A stretch of DNA of 64,000 nt from Protula sp. h YS-2021 (GCA_949752745.1 OX457027.1:81833214-81897213); one strand, 5' to 3'. Positions 36,925 to 49,840 are shown, counted from the stretch's first letter. Numbers and translations are program-made. The notes: a model not told the origin generated them from the letters alone.

Positions 36925-37975
36925 GATTTTGGTCGCAATGTCTTCACAACCATATTCGGAATAAAATAAGGTTATAAAATGGGTAGAATTACGTCAAGAC
37001 CTATTTCTCCAAAATTTCGAAGCGGCGTCGGTTTTCGACGTCATTTCGACGTTGCAAAAACGACCAAAAAGCGATGAATTTCATTATCGCTCACCGGAAA
37101 TGGAAGTCATTTTTAAAAAGAGGAAGAAAAAACGTAATTTTTACATAAAACTTTTAGAACGGTAGATTGTAAAAATTTACATGGAAAATGCTTTCGTATA
37201 TATTTCACCACCAGCAGTTGAATGATTAATTATCTATTAATTATATAACTCCAGACTCTATTTTTGTAAGACGTGTCAAACACTAGTCGCTTCAAGGTGG
37301 TCGGTTCCAATTTCATATACAACTTAAAACTGACTTCATTCCGACCTCGGATTTAGTGCGGAACCCGACGTCATTCTGACATTGAAAACGCGACGTCGAT
37401 TCCATTTCATATACAACCAAAACAGGCACGTCAGTCCGACGTCGGAAACGTCGGGTCACGACGTCGATCCGACGTCATTCTGACGTCTTAATGTTTGCTG
37501 GGGAAGACTGGCTAAAAATGGATTCAGAGGTTTGAACGCTGTCTTTCTGTTTATTTATGCACTGAGACCTAGTGCTGAGGATATTCTTCGGATGTTCTCC
37601 CTTTCAGACGAAGATAAGAAAAAGTACGGTATTGTACGTGATAAATTCAAGGAACATTTTCTTTTGCGCCGGAATGTGATCTATGAAAGGGCAAAATTCA
37701 ACCGCAGGACTCGGGGCGAGGGGGTTCAATAGAGACGTTTATGACTGATCTGTACTACCTGATCGAGACCTGTGACTACGCGATGAACTGTTGAGAGATA
37801 GAATCGTGGTAGGAATTCGTGATAAGACGTTAAGCGAATCACTACAGTTGGATAAGAAACTCACACTCACAACTGCCCTAGCAAAGGTACGTTCCAAAGA
37901 GATGACCGTTAAGCAGTCTGCTTTGCTACACCAGCTCGATGTGCTCGGATGCCTTCAAGTACACGAATCGTGACA
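36925..37975 (+). repeat. Array unit 2 (class II)
   Basis: Diagnostic bases G,T,A,C,C,A,A,C,T (same offsets as unit 1), identical to unit 6. It has a private ATGACCGTT in the gag part where all others have ATGATCGTT. Confidence 0.95.
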
Positions 37976-39026
37976 GATTTTGGTCGCAATGTCTTCACAA
38001 CCATATTCGGAATAAAATAATGTTATAAAATGGGTAGAATTACGTCAAGACCTATTTCTCCAAAATTTCGAAGCGGCGTCGGTTTTCGACGTCATTTCGA
38101 CGTCGCAAAAACGACCAAAAAGCGATGACTTTTATTATCGCTCACCGGAAATGGAAGTCATTTTTAAAAAGAGGAAGAAAAAACGTAATTTTTAAATAAA
38201 ACTTTTAGAACGGTAGATTGTAAAAATTTACGTGGAAAATGCTTTCGTATATATTTCACCACCAGCAGTTGAATGATTAATTATCTATTAATTATATAAC
38301 TCCAGACTCTATTTTTGTAAGACGTGTCAAACACTAGTCGCTTCAAGGTGGTCGGTTCCAATTTCATATACAACTTAAAACTGACTTAATTCCGACCTCG
38401 GATTTAGTGCGGAACCCGACGTCATTCTGACATTGAAAACGCGACGTCGATTCCATTTCATATACAACCAAAACAGGCACGTCAGTCCGACGTCGGAAAC
38501 GTCGGGTCACGACGTCGATCCGACGTCATTCTGACGTCTTAATGTTTGCTGGGGAAGACTGGCTAAAAATGGATTCAGAGGTTTGAACGCTGTCTTTCTG
38601 TTTATTTATGCACTGAGACCTAGTGCTGAGGATATTCTTCGGATGTTCTCCCTTTCAGACGAAGATAAGAAAAAGTACGGTATTGTACGTGATAAATTCA
38701 AGGAACATTTTCTTTTGCGCCGGAATGTGATCTATGAAAGGGCAAAATTCAACCGCAGGACTCGGGGCGAGGGGGTTCAATAGAGACGTTTATGACTGAT
38801 CTGTACTACCTGATCGAGACCTGTGACTACGCGATGAACTGTTGAGAGATAGAATCGTGGTAGGAATTCGTGATAAGACGTTAAGCGAATCACTACAGTT
38901 GGATAAGAAACTCACACTCACAACTGCCCTAGCAAAGGTACGTTCCAAAGAGATGATCGTTAAGCAGTCTGCTTTGCTACACCAGCTCGATGTGCTCGGA
39001 TGCCTTCAAGTACACGAATCGTGACA
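37976..39026 (+). repeat. Array unit 3 (class IIIa)
   Basis: Diagnostic bases T,C,C,T,A,G,A,A,T, identical to unit 9. AATGTTAT at offset 46 and ACGTCGC at 129 define the subclass. Confidence 0.95.
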
Positions 39027-40077
39027 GATTTTGGTCGCAATGTCTTCACAACCATATTCGGAATAAAATAAGGTTATAAAATGGGTAGAATTACGTCAAG
39101 ACCTATTTCTCCAAAATTTCGAAGCGGCGTCGGTTTTCGACGTCATTTCGACGTTGCAAAAACGACCAAAAAGCGATGACTTTTATTATCGCTCACCGGA
39201 AATGGAAGTCATTTTTAAAAAGAGGAAGAAAAAACGTAATTTTTACATAAAACTTTTAGAACGGTAGATTGTAAAAATTTACATGGAAAATGCTTTCGTA
39301 TATATTTCACCACCAGCAGTTGAATGATTAATTATCTATTAATTATATAACTCCAGACTCTATTTTTGTAAGACGTGTCAAACACTTGTCGCTTCAAGGT
39401 GGTCGGTTCCAATTTCATATACAACTTAAAACTGACTTAATTCCGACCTCGGATTTAGTGCGGAACCCGACGTCATTCTGACATTGAAAACGCGACGTCG
39501 ATTCCATTTCATATACAACCAAAACAGGCACGTCAGTCCGACGTCGGAAACGTCGGGTCACGACGTCGATCCGACGTCATTCTGACGTCTTAATGTTTGC
39601 TGGGGAAGACTGGCTAAAAATGGATTCAGAGGTTTGAACGCTGTCTTTCTGTTTATTTATGCACTGAGACCTAGTGCTGAGGATATTCTTCGGATGTTCT
39701 CCCTTTCAGACGAAGATAAGAAAAAGTACGGTATTGTACGTGATAAATTCAAGGAACATTTTCTTTTGCGCTAGAATGTGATCTATGAAAGGGCAAAATT
39801 CAACCGCAGGACTCGGGGCGAGGGGGTTCAATAGAGACGTTTATGACTGATCTGTACTACCTGATCGAGACCTGTGACTACGCGATGAACTGTTGAGAGA
39901 TAGAATCGTGGTAGGAATTCGTGATAAGACGTTAAGCGAATCACTACAGTTGGATAAGAAACTCACACTCACAACTGCTCTAGCAAAGGTACGTTCCAAA
40001 GAGATGATCGTTAAGCAGTCTGCTTTGCTACACCAGCTCGATGTGCTCGGATGCCTTCAAGTACACGAATCGTGACA
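39027..40077 (+). repeat. Array unit 4 (class I, extra stop)
   Basis: Diagnostic bases G,T,C,T,C,A,T,A,T. A C-to-T change makes GCGCTAGAATG and puts a TAG at 39772-39774 inside the gag frame, which is open in the other units. Confidence 0.95.
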
Positions 40078-41128
40078 GATTTTGGTCGCAATGTCTTCAC
40101 AACCATATTCGGAATAAAATAAGGTTATAAAATGGGTAGAATTACGTCAAGACCTATTTCTCCAAAATTTCGAAGCGGCGTCGGTTTTCGACGTCATTTC
40201 GACGTTGCAAAAACGACCAAAAAGCGATGACTTTTATTATCGCTCACCGGAAATGGAAGTCATTTTTAAAAAGAGGAAGAAAAAACGTAATTTTTACATA
40301 AAACTTTTAGAACGGTAGATTGTAAAAATTTACATGGAAAATGCTTTCGTATATATTTCACCACCAGCAGTTGAATGATTAATTATCTATTAATTATATA
40401 ACTCCAGACTCTATTTTTGTAAGACGTGTCAAACACTTGTCGCTTCAAGGTGGTCGGTTCCAATTTCATATACAACTTAAAACTGACTTAATTCCGACCT
40501 CGGATTTAGTGCGGAACCCGACGTCATTCTGACATTGAAAACGCGACGTCGATTCCATTTCATATACAACCAAAACAGGCACGTCAGTCCGACGTCGGAA
40601 ACGTCGGGTCACGACGTCGATCCGACGTCATTCTGACGTCTTAATGTTTGCTGGGGAAGACTGGCTAAAAATGGATTCAGAGGTTTGAACGCTGTCTTTC
40701 TGTTTATTTATGCACTGAGACCTAGTGCTGAGGATATTCTTCGGATGTTCTCCCTTTCAGACGAAGATAAGAAAAAGTACGGTATTGTACGTGATAAATT
40801 CAAGGAACATTTTCTTTTGCGCCGGAATGTGATCTATGAAAGGGCAAAATTCAACCGCAGGACTCGGGGCGAGGGGGTTCAATAGAGACGTTTATGACTG
40901 ATCTGTACTACCTGATCGAGACCTGTGACTACGCGATGAACTGTTGAGAGATAGAATCGTGGTAGGAATTCGTGATAAGACGTTAAGCGAATCACTACAG
41001 TTGGATAAGAAACTCACACTCACAACTGCCCTAGCAAAGGTACGTTCCAAAGAGATGATCGTTAAGCAGTCTGCTTTGCTACACCAGCTCGACGTGCTCG
41101 GATGCCTTCAAGTACACGAATCGTGACA
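40078..41128 (+). repeat. Array unit 5 (class I)
   Basis: Diagnostic bases G,T,C,T,C,A,T,A,C, the same as unit 1 including the offset-1016 C. Marks the start of a second A-B-C block. Confidence 0.95.
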
Positions 41129-42179
41129 GATTTTGGTCGCAATGTCTTCACAACCATATTCGGAATAAAATAAGGTTATAAAATGGGTAGAATTACGTCA
41201 AGACCTATTTCTCCAAAATTTCGAAGCGGCGTCGGTTTTCGACGTCATTTCGACGTTGCAAAAACGACCAAAAAGCGATGAATTTCATTATCGCTCACCG
41301 GAAATGGAAGTCATTTTTAAAAAGAGGAAGAAAAAACGTAATTTTTACATAAAACTTTTAGAACGGTAGATTGTAAAAATTTACATGGAAAATGCTTTCG
41401 TATATATTTCACCACCAGCAGTTGAATGATTAATTATCTATTAATTATATAACTCCAGACTCTATTTTTGTAAGACGTGTCAAACACTAGTCGCTTCAAG
41501 GTGGTCGGTTCCAATTTCATATACAACTTAAAACTGACTTCATTCCGACCTCGGATTTAGTGCGGAACCCGACGTCATTCTGACATTGAAAACGCGACGT
41601 CGATTCCATTTCATATACAACCAAAACAGGCACGTCAGTCCGACGTCGGAAACGTCGGGTCACGACGTCGATCCGACGTCATTCTGACGTCTTAATGTTT
41701 GCTGGGGAAGACTGGCTAAAAATGGATTCAGAGGTTTGAACGCTGTCTTTCTGTTTATTTATGCACTGAGACCTAGTGCTGAGGATATTCTTCGGATGTT
41801 CTCCCTTTCAGACGAAGATAAGAAAAAGTACGGTATTGTACGTGATAAATTCAAGGAACATTTTCTTTTGCGCCGGAATGTGATCTATGAAAGGGCAAAA
41901 TTCAACCGCAGGACTCGGGGCGAGGGGGTTCAATAGAGACGTTTATGACTGATCTGTACTACCTGATCGAGACCTGTGACTACGCGATGAACTGTTGAGA
42001 GATAGAATCGTGGTAGGAATTCGTGATAAGACGTTAAGCGAATCACTACAGTTGGATAAGAAACTCACACTCACAACTGCCCTAGCAAAGGTACGTTCCA
42101 AAGAGATGATCGTTAAGCAGTCTGCTTTGCTACACCAGCTCGATGTGCTCGGATGCCTTCAAGTACACGAATCGTGACA
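41129..42179 (+). repeat. Array unit 6 (class II)
   Basis: Diagnostic bases G,T,A,C,C,A,A,C,T, the same as unit 2. Confidence 0.95.
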
Positions 42180-43230
42180 GATTTTGGTCGCAATGTCTTC
42201 ACAACCATATTCGGAATAAAATAAGGTTATAAAATGGGTAGAATTACGTCAAGACCTATTTCTCCAAAATTTCGAAGCGGCGTCGGTTTTCGACGTCATT
42301 TCGACGTAGCAAAAACGACCAAAAAGCGATGACTTTTATTATCGCTCACCGGAAATGGAAGTCATTTTTAAAAAGAGGAAGAAAAAACGTAATTTTTAAA
42401 TAAAACTTTTAGAACGGTAGATTGTAAAAATTTACGTGGAAAATGCTTTCGTATATATTTCACCACCAGCAGTTGAATGATTAATTATCTATTAATTATA
42501 TAACTCCAGACTCTATTTTTGTAAGACGTGTCAAACACTAGTCGCTTCAAGGTGGTCGGTTCCAATTTCATATACAACTTAAAACTGACTTAATTCCGAC
42601 CTCGGATTTAGTGCGGAACCCGACGTCATTCTGACATTGAAAACGCGACGTCGATTCCATTTCATATACAACCAAAACAGGCACGTCAGTCCGACGTCGG
42701 AAACGTCGGGTCACGACGTCGATCCGACGTCATTCTGACGTCTTAATGTTTGCTGGGGAAGACTGGCTAAAAATGGATTCAGAGGTTTGAACGCTGTCTT
42801 TCTGTTTATTTATGCACTGAGACCTAGTGCTGAGGATATTCTTCGGATGTTCTCCCTTTCAGACGAAGATAAGAAAAAGTACGGTATTGTACGTGATAAA
42901 TTCAAGGAACATTTTCTTTTGCGCCGGAATGTGATCTATGAAAGGGCAAAATTCAACCGCAGGACTCGGGGCGAGGGGGTTCAATAGAGACGTTTATGAC
43001 TGATCTGTACTACCTGATCGAGACCTGTGACTACGCGATGAACTGTTGAGAGATAGAATCGTGGTAGGAATTCGTGATAAGACGTTAAGCGAATCACTAC
43101 AGTTGGATAAGAAACTCACACTCACAACTGCCCTAGCAAAGGTACGTTCCAAAGAGATGATCGTTAAGCAGTCTGCTTTGCTACACCAGCTCGATGTGCT
43201 CGGATGCCTTCAAGTACACGAATCGTGACA
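42180..43230 (+). repeat. Array unit 7 (class IIIb)
   Basis: Diagnostic bases G,A,C,T,A,G,A,A,T, the same as unit 11. ACGTAGC at offset 129 separates it from units 3 and 9. Confidence 0.95.
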
Positions 43231-44281
43231 GATTTTGGTCGCAATGTCTTCACAACCATATTCGGAATAAAATAAGGTTATAAAATGGGTAGAATTACGT
43301 CAAGACCTATTTCTCCAAAATTTCGAAGCGGCGTCGGTTTTCGACGTCATTTCGACGTAGCAAAAACGACCAAAAAGCGATGAATTTCATTATCGCTCAC
43401 CGGAAATGGAAGTCATTTTTAAAAAGAGGAAGAAAAAACGTAATTTTTACATAAAACTTTTAGAACGGTAGATTGTAAAAATTTACATGGAAAATGCTTT
43501 CGTATATATTTCACCACCAGCAGTTGAATGATTAATTATCTATTAATTATATAACTCCAGACTCTATTTTTGTAAGACGTGTCAAACACTTGTCGCTTCA
43601 AGGTGGTCGGTTCCAATTTCATATACAACTTAAAACTGACTTAATTCCGACCTCGGATTTAGTGCGGAACCCGACGTCATTCTGACATTGAAAACGCGAC
43701 GTCGATTCCATTTCATATATAACCAAAACAGGCACGTCAGTCCGACGTCGGAAACGTCGGGTCACGACGTCGATCCGACGTCATTCTGACGTCTTAATGT
43801 TTGCTGGGGAAGACTGGCTAAAAATGGATTCAGAGGTTTGAACGCTGTCTTTCTGTTTATTTATGCACTGAGACCTAGTGCTGAGGATATTCTTCGGATG
43901 TTCTCCCTTTCAGACGAAGATAAGAAAAAGTACGGTATTGTACGTGATAAATTCAAGGAACATTTTCTTTTGCGCCGGAATGTGATCTATGAAAGGGCAA
44001 AATTCAACCGCAGGACTCGGGGCGAGGGGGTTCAATAGAGACGTTTATGACTGATCTGTACTACCTGATCGAGACCTGTGACTACGCGATGAACTGTTGA
44101 GAGATAGAATCGTGGTAGGAATTCGTGATAAGACGTTAAGCGAATCACTACAGTTGGATAAGAAACTCACACTCACAACTGCCCTAGCAAAGGTACGTTC
44201 CAAAGAGATGATCGTTAAGCAGTCTGCTTTGCTACACCAGCTCGATGTGCTCGGATGCCTTCAAGTACACGAATCGTGACA
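43231..44281 (+). repeat. Array unit 8 (mosaic)
   Basis: Diagnostic bases G,A,A,C,C,A,T,A,T: IIIb-like at 129, class II at 154/158, class I at 361/413. It has a private TATATAACC at 43717. The pattern is that of a recombinant or gene-converted unit. Confidence 0.95.
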
Positions 44282-45332
44282 GATTTTGGTCGCAATGTCT
44301 TCACAACCATATTCGGAATAAAATAATGTTATAAAATGGGTAGAATTACGTCAAGACCTATTTCTCCAAAATTTCGAAGCGGCGTCGGTTTTCGACGTCA
44401 TTTCGACGTCGCAAAAACGACCAAAAAGCGATGACTTTTATTATCGCTCACCGGAAATGGAAGTCATTTTTAAAAAGAGGAAGAAAAAACGTAATTTTTA
44501 AATAAAACTTTTAGAACGGTAGATTGTAAAAATTTACGTGGAAAATGCTTTCGTATATATTTCACCACCAGCAGTTGAATGATTAATTATCTATTAATTA
44601 TATAACTCCAGACTCTATTTTTGTAAGACGTGTCAAACACTAGTCGCTTCAAGGTGGTCGGTTCCAATTTCATATACAACTTAAAACTGACTTAATTCCG
44701 ACCTCGGATTTAGTGCGGAACCCGACGTCATTCTGACATTGAAAACGCGACGTCGATTCCATTTCATATACAACCAAAACAGGCACGTCAGTCCGACGTC
44801 GGAAACGTCGGGTCACGACGTCGATCCGACGTCATTCTGACGTCTTAATGTTTGCTGGGGAAGACTGGCTAAAAATGGATTCAGAGGTTTGAACGCTGTC
44901 TTTCTGTTTATTTATGCACTGAGACCTAGTGCTGAGGATATTCTTCGGATGTTCTCCCTTTCAGACGAAGATAAGAAAAAGTACGGTATTGTACGTGATA
45001 AATTCAAGGAACATTTTCTTTTGCGCCGGAATGTGATCTATGAAAGGGCAAAATTCAACCGCAGGACTCGGGGCGAGGGGGTTCAATAGAGACGTTTATG
45101 ACTGATCTGTACTACCTGATCGAGACCTGTGACTACGCGATGAACTGTTGAGAGATAGAATCGTGGTAGGAATTCGTGATAAGACGTTAAGCGAATCACT
45201 ACAGTTGGATAAGAAACTCACACTCACAACTGCCCTAGCAAAGGTACGTTCCAAAGAGATGATCGTTAAGCAGTCTGCTTTGCTACACCAGCTCGATGTG
45301 CTCGGATGCCTTCAAGTACACGAATCGTGACA
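44282..45332 (+). repeat. Array unit 9 (class IIIa)
   Basis: Diagnostic bases T,C,C,T,A,G,A,A,T, the same as unit 3. Confidence 0.95.
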
Positions 45333-46383
45333 GATTTTGGTCGCAATGTCTTCACAACCATATTCGGAATAAAATAAGGTTATAAAATGGGTAGAATTAC
45401 GTCAAGACCTATTTCTCCAAAATTTCGAAGCGGCGTCGGTTTTCGACGTCATTTCGACGTTGCAAAAACGACCAAAAAGCGATGACTTTTATTATCGCTC
45501 ACCGGAAATGGAAGTCATTTTTAAAAAGAGGAAGAAAAAACGTAATTTTTACATAAAACTTTTAGAACGGTAGATTGTAACAATTTACATGGAAAATGCT
45601 TTCGTATATATTTCACCACCAGCAGTTGAATGATTAATTATCTATTAATTATATAACTCCAGACTCTATTTTTGTAAGACGTGTCAAACACTTGTCGCTT
45701 CAAGGTGGTCGGTTCCAATTTCATATACAACTTAAAACTGACTTCATTCCGACCTCGGATTTAGTGCGGAACCCGACGTCATTCTGACATTGAAAACGCG
45801 ACGTCGATTCCATTTCATATACAACCAAAACAGGCACGTCAGTCCGACGTCGGAAACGTCGGATCACGACGTCGATCCGACGTCATTCTGACGTCTTAAT
45901 GTTTGCTGGGGAAGACTGGCTAAAAATGGATTCAGAGGTTTGAACGCTGTCTTTCTGTTTATTTATGCACTGAGACCTAGTGCTGAGGATATTCTTCGGA
46001 TGTTCTCCCTTTCAGACGAAGATAAGAAAAAGTACGGTATTGTACGTGATAAATTCAAGGAACATTTTCTTTTGCGCCGGAATGTGATCTATGAAAGGGC
46101 AAAATTCAACCGCAGGACTCGGGGCGAGGGGGTTCAATATAGACGTTTATGACTGATCTGTACTACCTGATCGAGACCTGTGACTACGCGATGAACTGTT
46201 GAGAGATAGAATCGTGGTAGGAATTCGTGATAAGACGTTAAGCGAATCACTACAGTTGGATAAGAAACTCACACTCACAACTGCCCTAGCAAAGGTACGT
46301 TCCAAAGAGATGATCGTTAAGCAGTCTGCTTTGCTACACCAGCTCGATGTGCTCGGATGCCTTCAAGTACACGAATCGTGACA
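45333..46383 (+). repeat. Array unit 10 (class I with class II base at 413)
   Basis: Diagnostic bases G,T,C,T,C,A,T,C,T. The shared gag stop TAG has become TAT at 46138-46140, lengthening the first gag frame by four codons (to 46152). Private changes GTAACAATTT and GGATCACGAC. Confidence 0.95.
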
Positions 46384-47434
46384 GATTTTGGTCGCAATGT
46401 CTTCACAACCATATTCGGAATAAAATAAGGTTATAAAATGGGTAGAATTACGTCAAGACCTATTTCTCCAAAATTTCGAAGCGGCGTCGGTTTTCGACGT
46501 CATTTCGACGTAGCAAAAACGACCAAAAAGCGATGACTTTTATTATCGCTCACCGGAAATGGAAGTCATTTTTAAAAAGAGGAAGAAAAAACGTAATTTT
46601 TAAATAAAACTTTTAGAACGGTAGATTGTAAAAATTTACGTGGAAAATGCTTTCGTATATATTTCACCACCAGCAGTTGAATGATTAATTATCTATTAAT
46701 TATATAACTCCAGACTCTATTTTTGTAAGACGTGTCAAACACTAGTCGCTTCAAGGTGGTCGGTTCCAATTTCATATACAACTTAAAACTGACTTAATTC
46801 CGACCTCGGATTTAGTGCGGAACCCGACGTCATTCTGACATTGAAAACGCGACGTCGATTCCATTTCATATACAACCAAAACAGGCACGTCAGTCCGACG
46901 TCGGAAACGTCGGGTCACGACGTCGATCCGACGTCATTCTGACGTCTTAATGTTTGCTGGGGAAGACTGGCTAAAAATGGATTCAGAGGTTTGAACGCTG
47001 TCTTTCTGTTTATTTATGCACTGAGACCTAGTGCTGAGGATATTCTTCGGATGTTCTCCCTTTCAGACGAAGATAAGAAAAAGTACGGTATTGTACGTGA
47101 TAAATTCAAGGAACATTTTCTTTTGCGCCGGAATGTGATCTATGAAAGGGCAAAATTCAACCGCAGGACTCGGGGCGAGGGGGTTCAATAGAGACGTTTA
47201 TGACTGATCTGTACTACCTGATCGAGACCTGTTACTACGCGATGAACTGTTGAGAGATAGAATCGTGGTAGGAATTCGTGATAAGACGTTAAGCGAATCA
47301 CTACAGTTGGATAAGAAACTCACACTCACAACTGCCCTAGCAAAGGTACGTTCCAAAGAGATGATCGTTAAGCAGTCTGCTTTGCTACACCAGCTCGATG
47401 TGCTCGGATGCCTTCAAGTACACGAATCGTGACA
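46384..47434 (+). repeat. Array unit 11 (class IIIb)
   Basis: Diagnostic bases G,A,C,T,A,G,A,A,T, the same as unit 7. Private CTGTTACTACGC at 47229-47240. Confidence 0.95.
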
Positions 47435-48485
47435 GATTTTGGTCGCAATGTCTTCACAACCATATTCGGAATAAAATAAGGTTATAAAATGGGTAGAATT
47501 ACGTCAAGACCTATTTCTCCAAAATTTCGAAGCGGCGTCGGTTTTCGACGTCATTTCGACGTTGCAAAAACGACCAAAAAGCGATGACTTTTATTATCGC
47601 TCACCGGAAATGGAAGTCATTTTTAAAAAGAGGAAGAAAAAACGTAATTTTTACATAAAACTTTTAGAACGGTAGATTGTAAAAATTTACATGGAAAATG
47701 CTTTCGTATATATTTCACCACCAGCAGTTGAATGATTAATTATCTATTAATTATATAACTCCAGACTCTATTTTTGTAAGACGTGTCAAACACTTGTCGC
47801 TTCAAGGTGGTCGGTTCCAATTTCATATACAACTTAAAACTGACTTAATTCCGACCTCGGATTTAGTGCGGAACCCGACGTCATTCTGACATTGAAAACG
47901 CGACGTCGATTCCATTTCATATACAACCAAAACAGGCACGTCAGTCCGACGTCGGAAACGTCGGGTCACGAAGTCGATCCGACGTCATTCTGACGTCTTA
48001 ATGTTTGCTGGGGAAGACTGGCTAAAAATGGATTCAGAGGTTTGAACGCTGTCTTTCTGTTTATTTATGCACTGAGACCTAGTGCTGAGGATATTCTTCG
48101 GATGTTCTCCCTTTCAGACGAAGATAAGAAAAAGTACGGTATTGTACGTGATAAATTCAAGGAACATTTTCTTTTGCGCCGGAATGTGATCTATGAAAGG
48201 GCAAAATTCAACCGCAGGACTCGGGGCGAGGGGGTTCAATAGAGACGTTTATGACTGATCTGTACTACCTGATCGAGACCTGTGACTACGCGATGAACTG
48301 TTGAGAGATAGAATCGTGGTAGGAATTCGTGATAAGACGTTAAGCGAATCACTACAGTTGGATAAGAAACTCACACTCACAACTGCCCTAGCAAAGGTAC
48401 GTTCCAAAGAGATGATCGTTAAGCAGTCTGCTTTGCTACACCAGCTCGATGTGCTCGGATGCCTTCAAGTACACGAATCGTGACA
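47435..48485 (+). repeat. Array unit 12 (class I), joined to the parent retrotransposon
   Basis: Diagnostic bases G,T,C,T,C,A,T,A,T. Private CACGAAGTCGATCC near 47971. Its gag fragment runs without a break into the nucleocapsid region at 48486, so this unit, or its ancestor, occupies the original site of the retrotransposon. Confidence 0.95.
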
Positions 48486-48725
48486 GAAGCACCACGAAAG
48501 TGACAAAAGTGTCGCAGAAAAAGACTTCTAAAAGAGCTGAAAAACAGCACAAGCAGTGTTACAGATGCGAAACCTCACCTCACCATAAACTGTTTGACTG
48601 TCCAAAGCGCGATTTTAAATGTCGCAGATGCATGAAGGTAAGGCACTAGCAGGAGATGTGTCGCACTTCAGGTGATGTAAAACAGGTGAGAGTTGCATAC
48701 GCAGATAAACATTTTTTGATTACGG
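48449..48725 (+). pseudogene. Ty3/Gypsy gag C-terminus with CCHC zinc knuckles
   Basis: After a basic stretch (KKTSKRAEKQHKQ) the frame has a first Cys/His cluster (CYRCETSPHHKLFDC) and then a canonical C-x2-C-x4-H-x4-C knuckle. A TAG (48647-48649) falls between its His and last Cys. This is the RNA-binding nucleocapsid of a retrotransposon gag. It follows directly from array unit 12, which supplies the upstream capsid part. Not functional as it stands. Confidence 0.75.
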
Positions 48726-49263
48726 TCAAGGGCGATACTGTCGTGACAATAGACGAATAGGACATCCAATTAAAACTAAATGGGTTTCAAATTGTGTTCA
48801 AAATATACGTAGGTGCATAGAAAAATAGGAAAAGATGTTTTCGACCGCTTGAATCGAAATAGTGGCATCGCTTTACGCAAGTCGCCAAAACGACTTATCG
48901 GCGCGAATAATCTACCTCTTCGAGTTGCTGGTGTATTTGACGGCACATTGATTAATCCTAACCGATGTAGCACGACAGGCAATTTATGTTGTGGAACGCC
49001 TAACAAAGCCGCTACTAGGAAATCGGCTATTAAAGCATTAAAGGCGCTGAATAATGCCGTAACGCAAGATACGTTGCCCTCTGAAGACGCGAATGCGCAC
49101 CGGAATAACGTCAGTTCCGCGGAAGAAGCCGCCTACAAAGAAAAGGCAAAAGCAAGTTTCCTAAGTTTTTCACTGGCTTGGGCACCATAAAAGACGTCGA
49201 ATATCGAATTAAACTGCAAGCATATCAGCTCTGCGTCACATCTCACAGCCCCTTTTACCAAAT
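48726..49263 (+). pseudogene. Ty3/Gypsy protease and linker to reverse transcriptase, decayed
   Basis: The 125-codon frame at 48813-49190 lies where the aspartic protease and protease-RT linker should be. It includes LIGANNLPLRVAGVFDGTL, which resembles the end of a retropepsin domain. A downstream shifted frame gives a KVFTGLGTIKDV-like region typical of the linker. I did not find an intact D-[ST]-G active site. Several stops and shifts are present. Confidence 0.5.
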
Positions 49264-49840
49264 GTAAAGGAGGAATTGGAGCGATGGAGGTTCAAGGTCG
49301 GCGTTGGTACGAATGAGCCGTCGGAGTGGTGCGCCCCAATCGTCGTCGTGCCGAAAAATAATCGGAAAGTACGGATATGCACTGACTTTACGGAACTTAG
49401 CAAGTACGTTATTCGACCTCACACGCACATTAAACTGTGGATGAAACTCTCAGTAAGGTGAAATGAGCCGTTTTCAGCAAACCTGACGCCAATAGCGGTT
49501 TCTCTCAAATTAAAGTGGCGCCATTGTGACGTTTTTTGCTACCTGAGGATGCCACTCAGAATAACTTCCGGACAGGAAAGTCATTGATGAGAAGACCGAG
49601 GATTTGTTAAACACGACCAGAATGGTGGTCGACATATGCGTTATGTCGCCTGATGTCGCCTGATGTCGCCACGTATGACAAATACTTGTTTCCGGTTTTG
49701 CAGCGCTTGGAGGACATTGGAGCTACACTAAACCTCAATAAGTGTGAGTTTCCTAAGTCATCAATCACATTCGTTGGGCATTAATTACCGCAAACGGCGT
49801 TGGTCCTGACCCTAAGAAGATCGCAGCGACCAAAGATATG
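49264..49840 (+). pseudogene. Ty3/Gypsy reverse transcriptase, broken
   Basis: The frame 49276-49461 carries EWCAPIVVVPKNNRKVRICTD followed by FTELSKYV, the N-terminal RT block of K02A2.6-like Gypsy elements. Later pieces in other frames are a LQRLEDIGATLNLNKCEF block (about 49699-49752) and a following ITFVGH. The catalytic Y/F-x-D-D block is not recognisable, and there is a short direct repeat CGCCTGATGT around 49646-49672. Confidence 0.7.

Larger units (their letters stand above)
35874..48485 (+). repeat. Tandem array: twelve units of exactly 1051 bp
   Basis: Starting at GATTTTGGTCGCAATGTC (35874), the sequence repeats head to tail twelve times with a strict 1051-bp period and no length change in any unit. 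The total of 12612 bp ends where the last unit continues as GAAGCACC instead of GATTTTGG. Each unit has about 580 bp of non-coding DNA with seven GACGTC palindromes, ending TGTTTGCTGGGG. About 470 bp follow that derive from a Ty3/Gypsy gag (DEDKKKYGIVRDKFKEHF, then VIYERAKFNRR, then LLRDRIVVGIRDK in another frame). All units share the same gag stop and frameshifts, so amplification followed inactivation. Differences are almost all single substitutions. Confidence 0.97.

Noticed and set aside
36481..48483. Repeated 66- and 60-residue open frames along the array as a multigene family
   Set aside because: They are pieces of one broken gag in two frames, copied with the 1051-bp unit, with extra stops (unit 4) or a lost stop (unit 10). 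There is no start context or complete domain.
35874..48485. CRISPR-like array
   Set aside because: Units are 1051 bp and contiguous with no unique spacers, and the DNA is eukaryotic.
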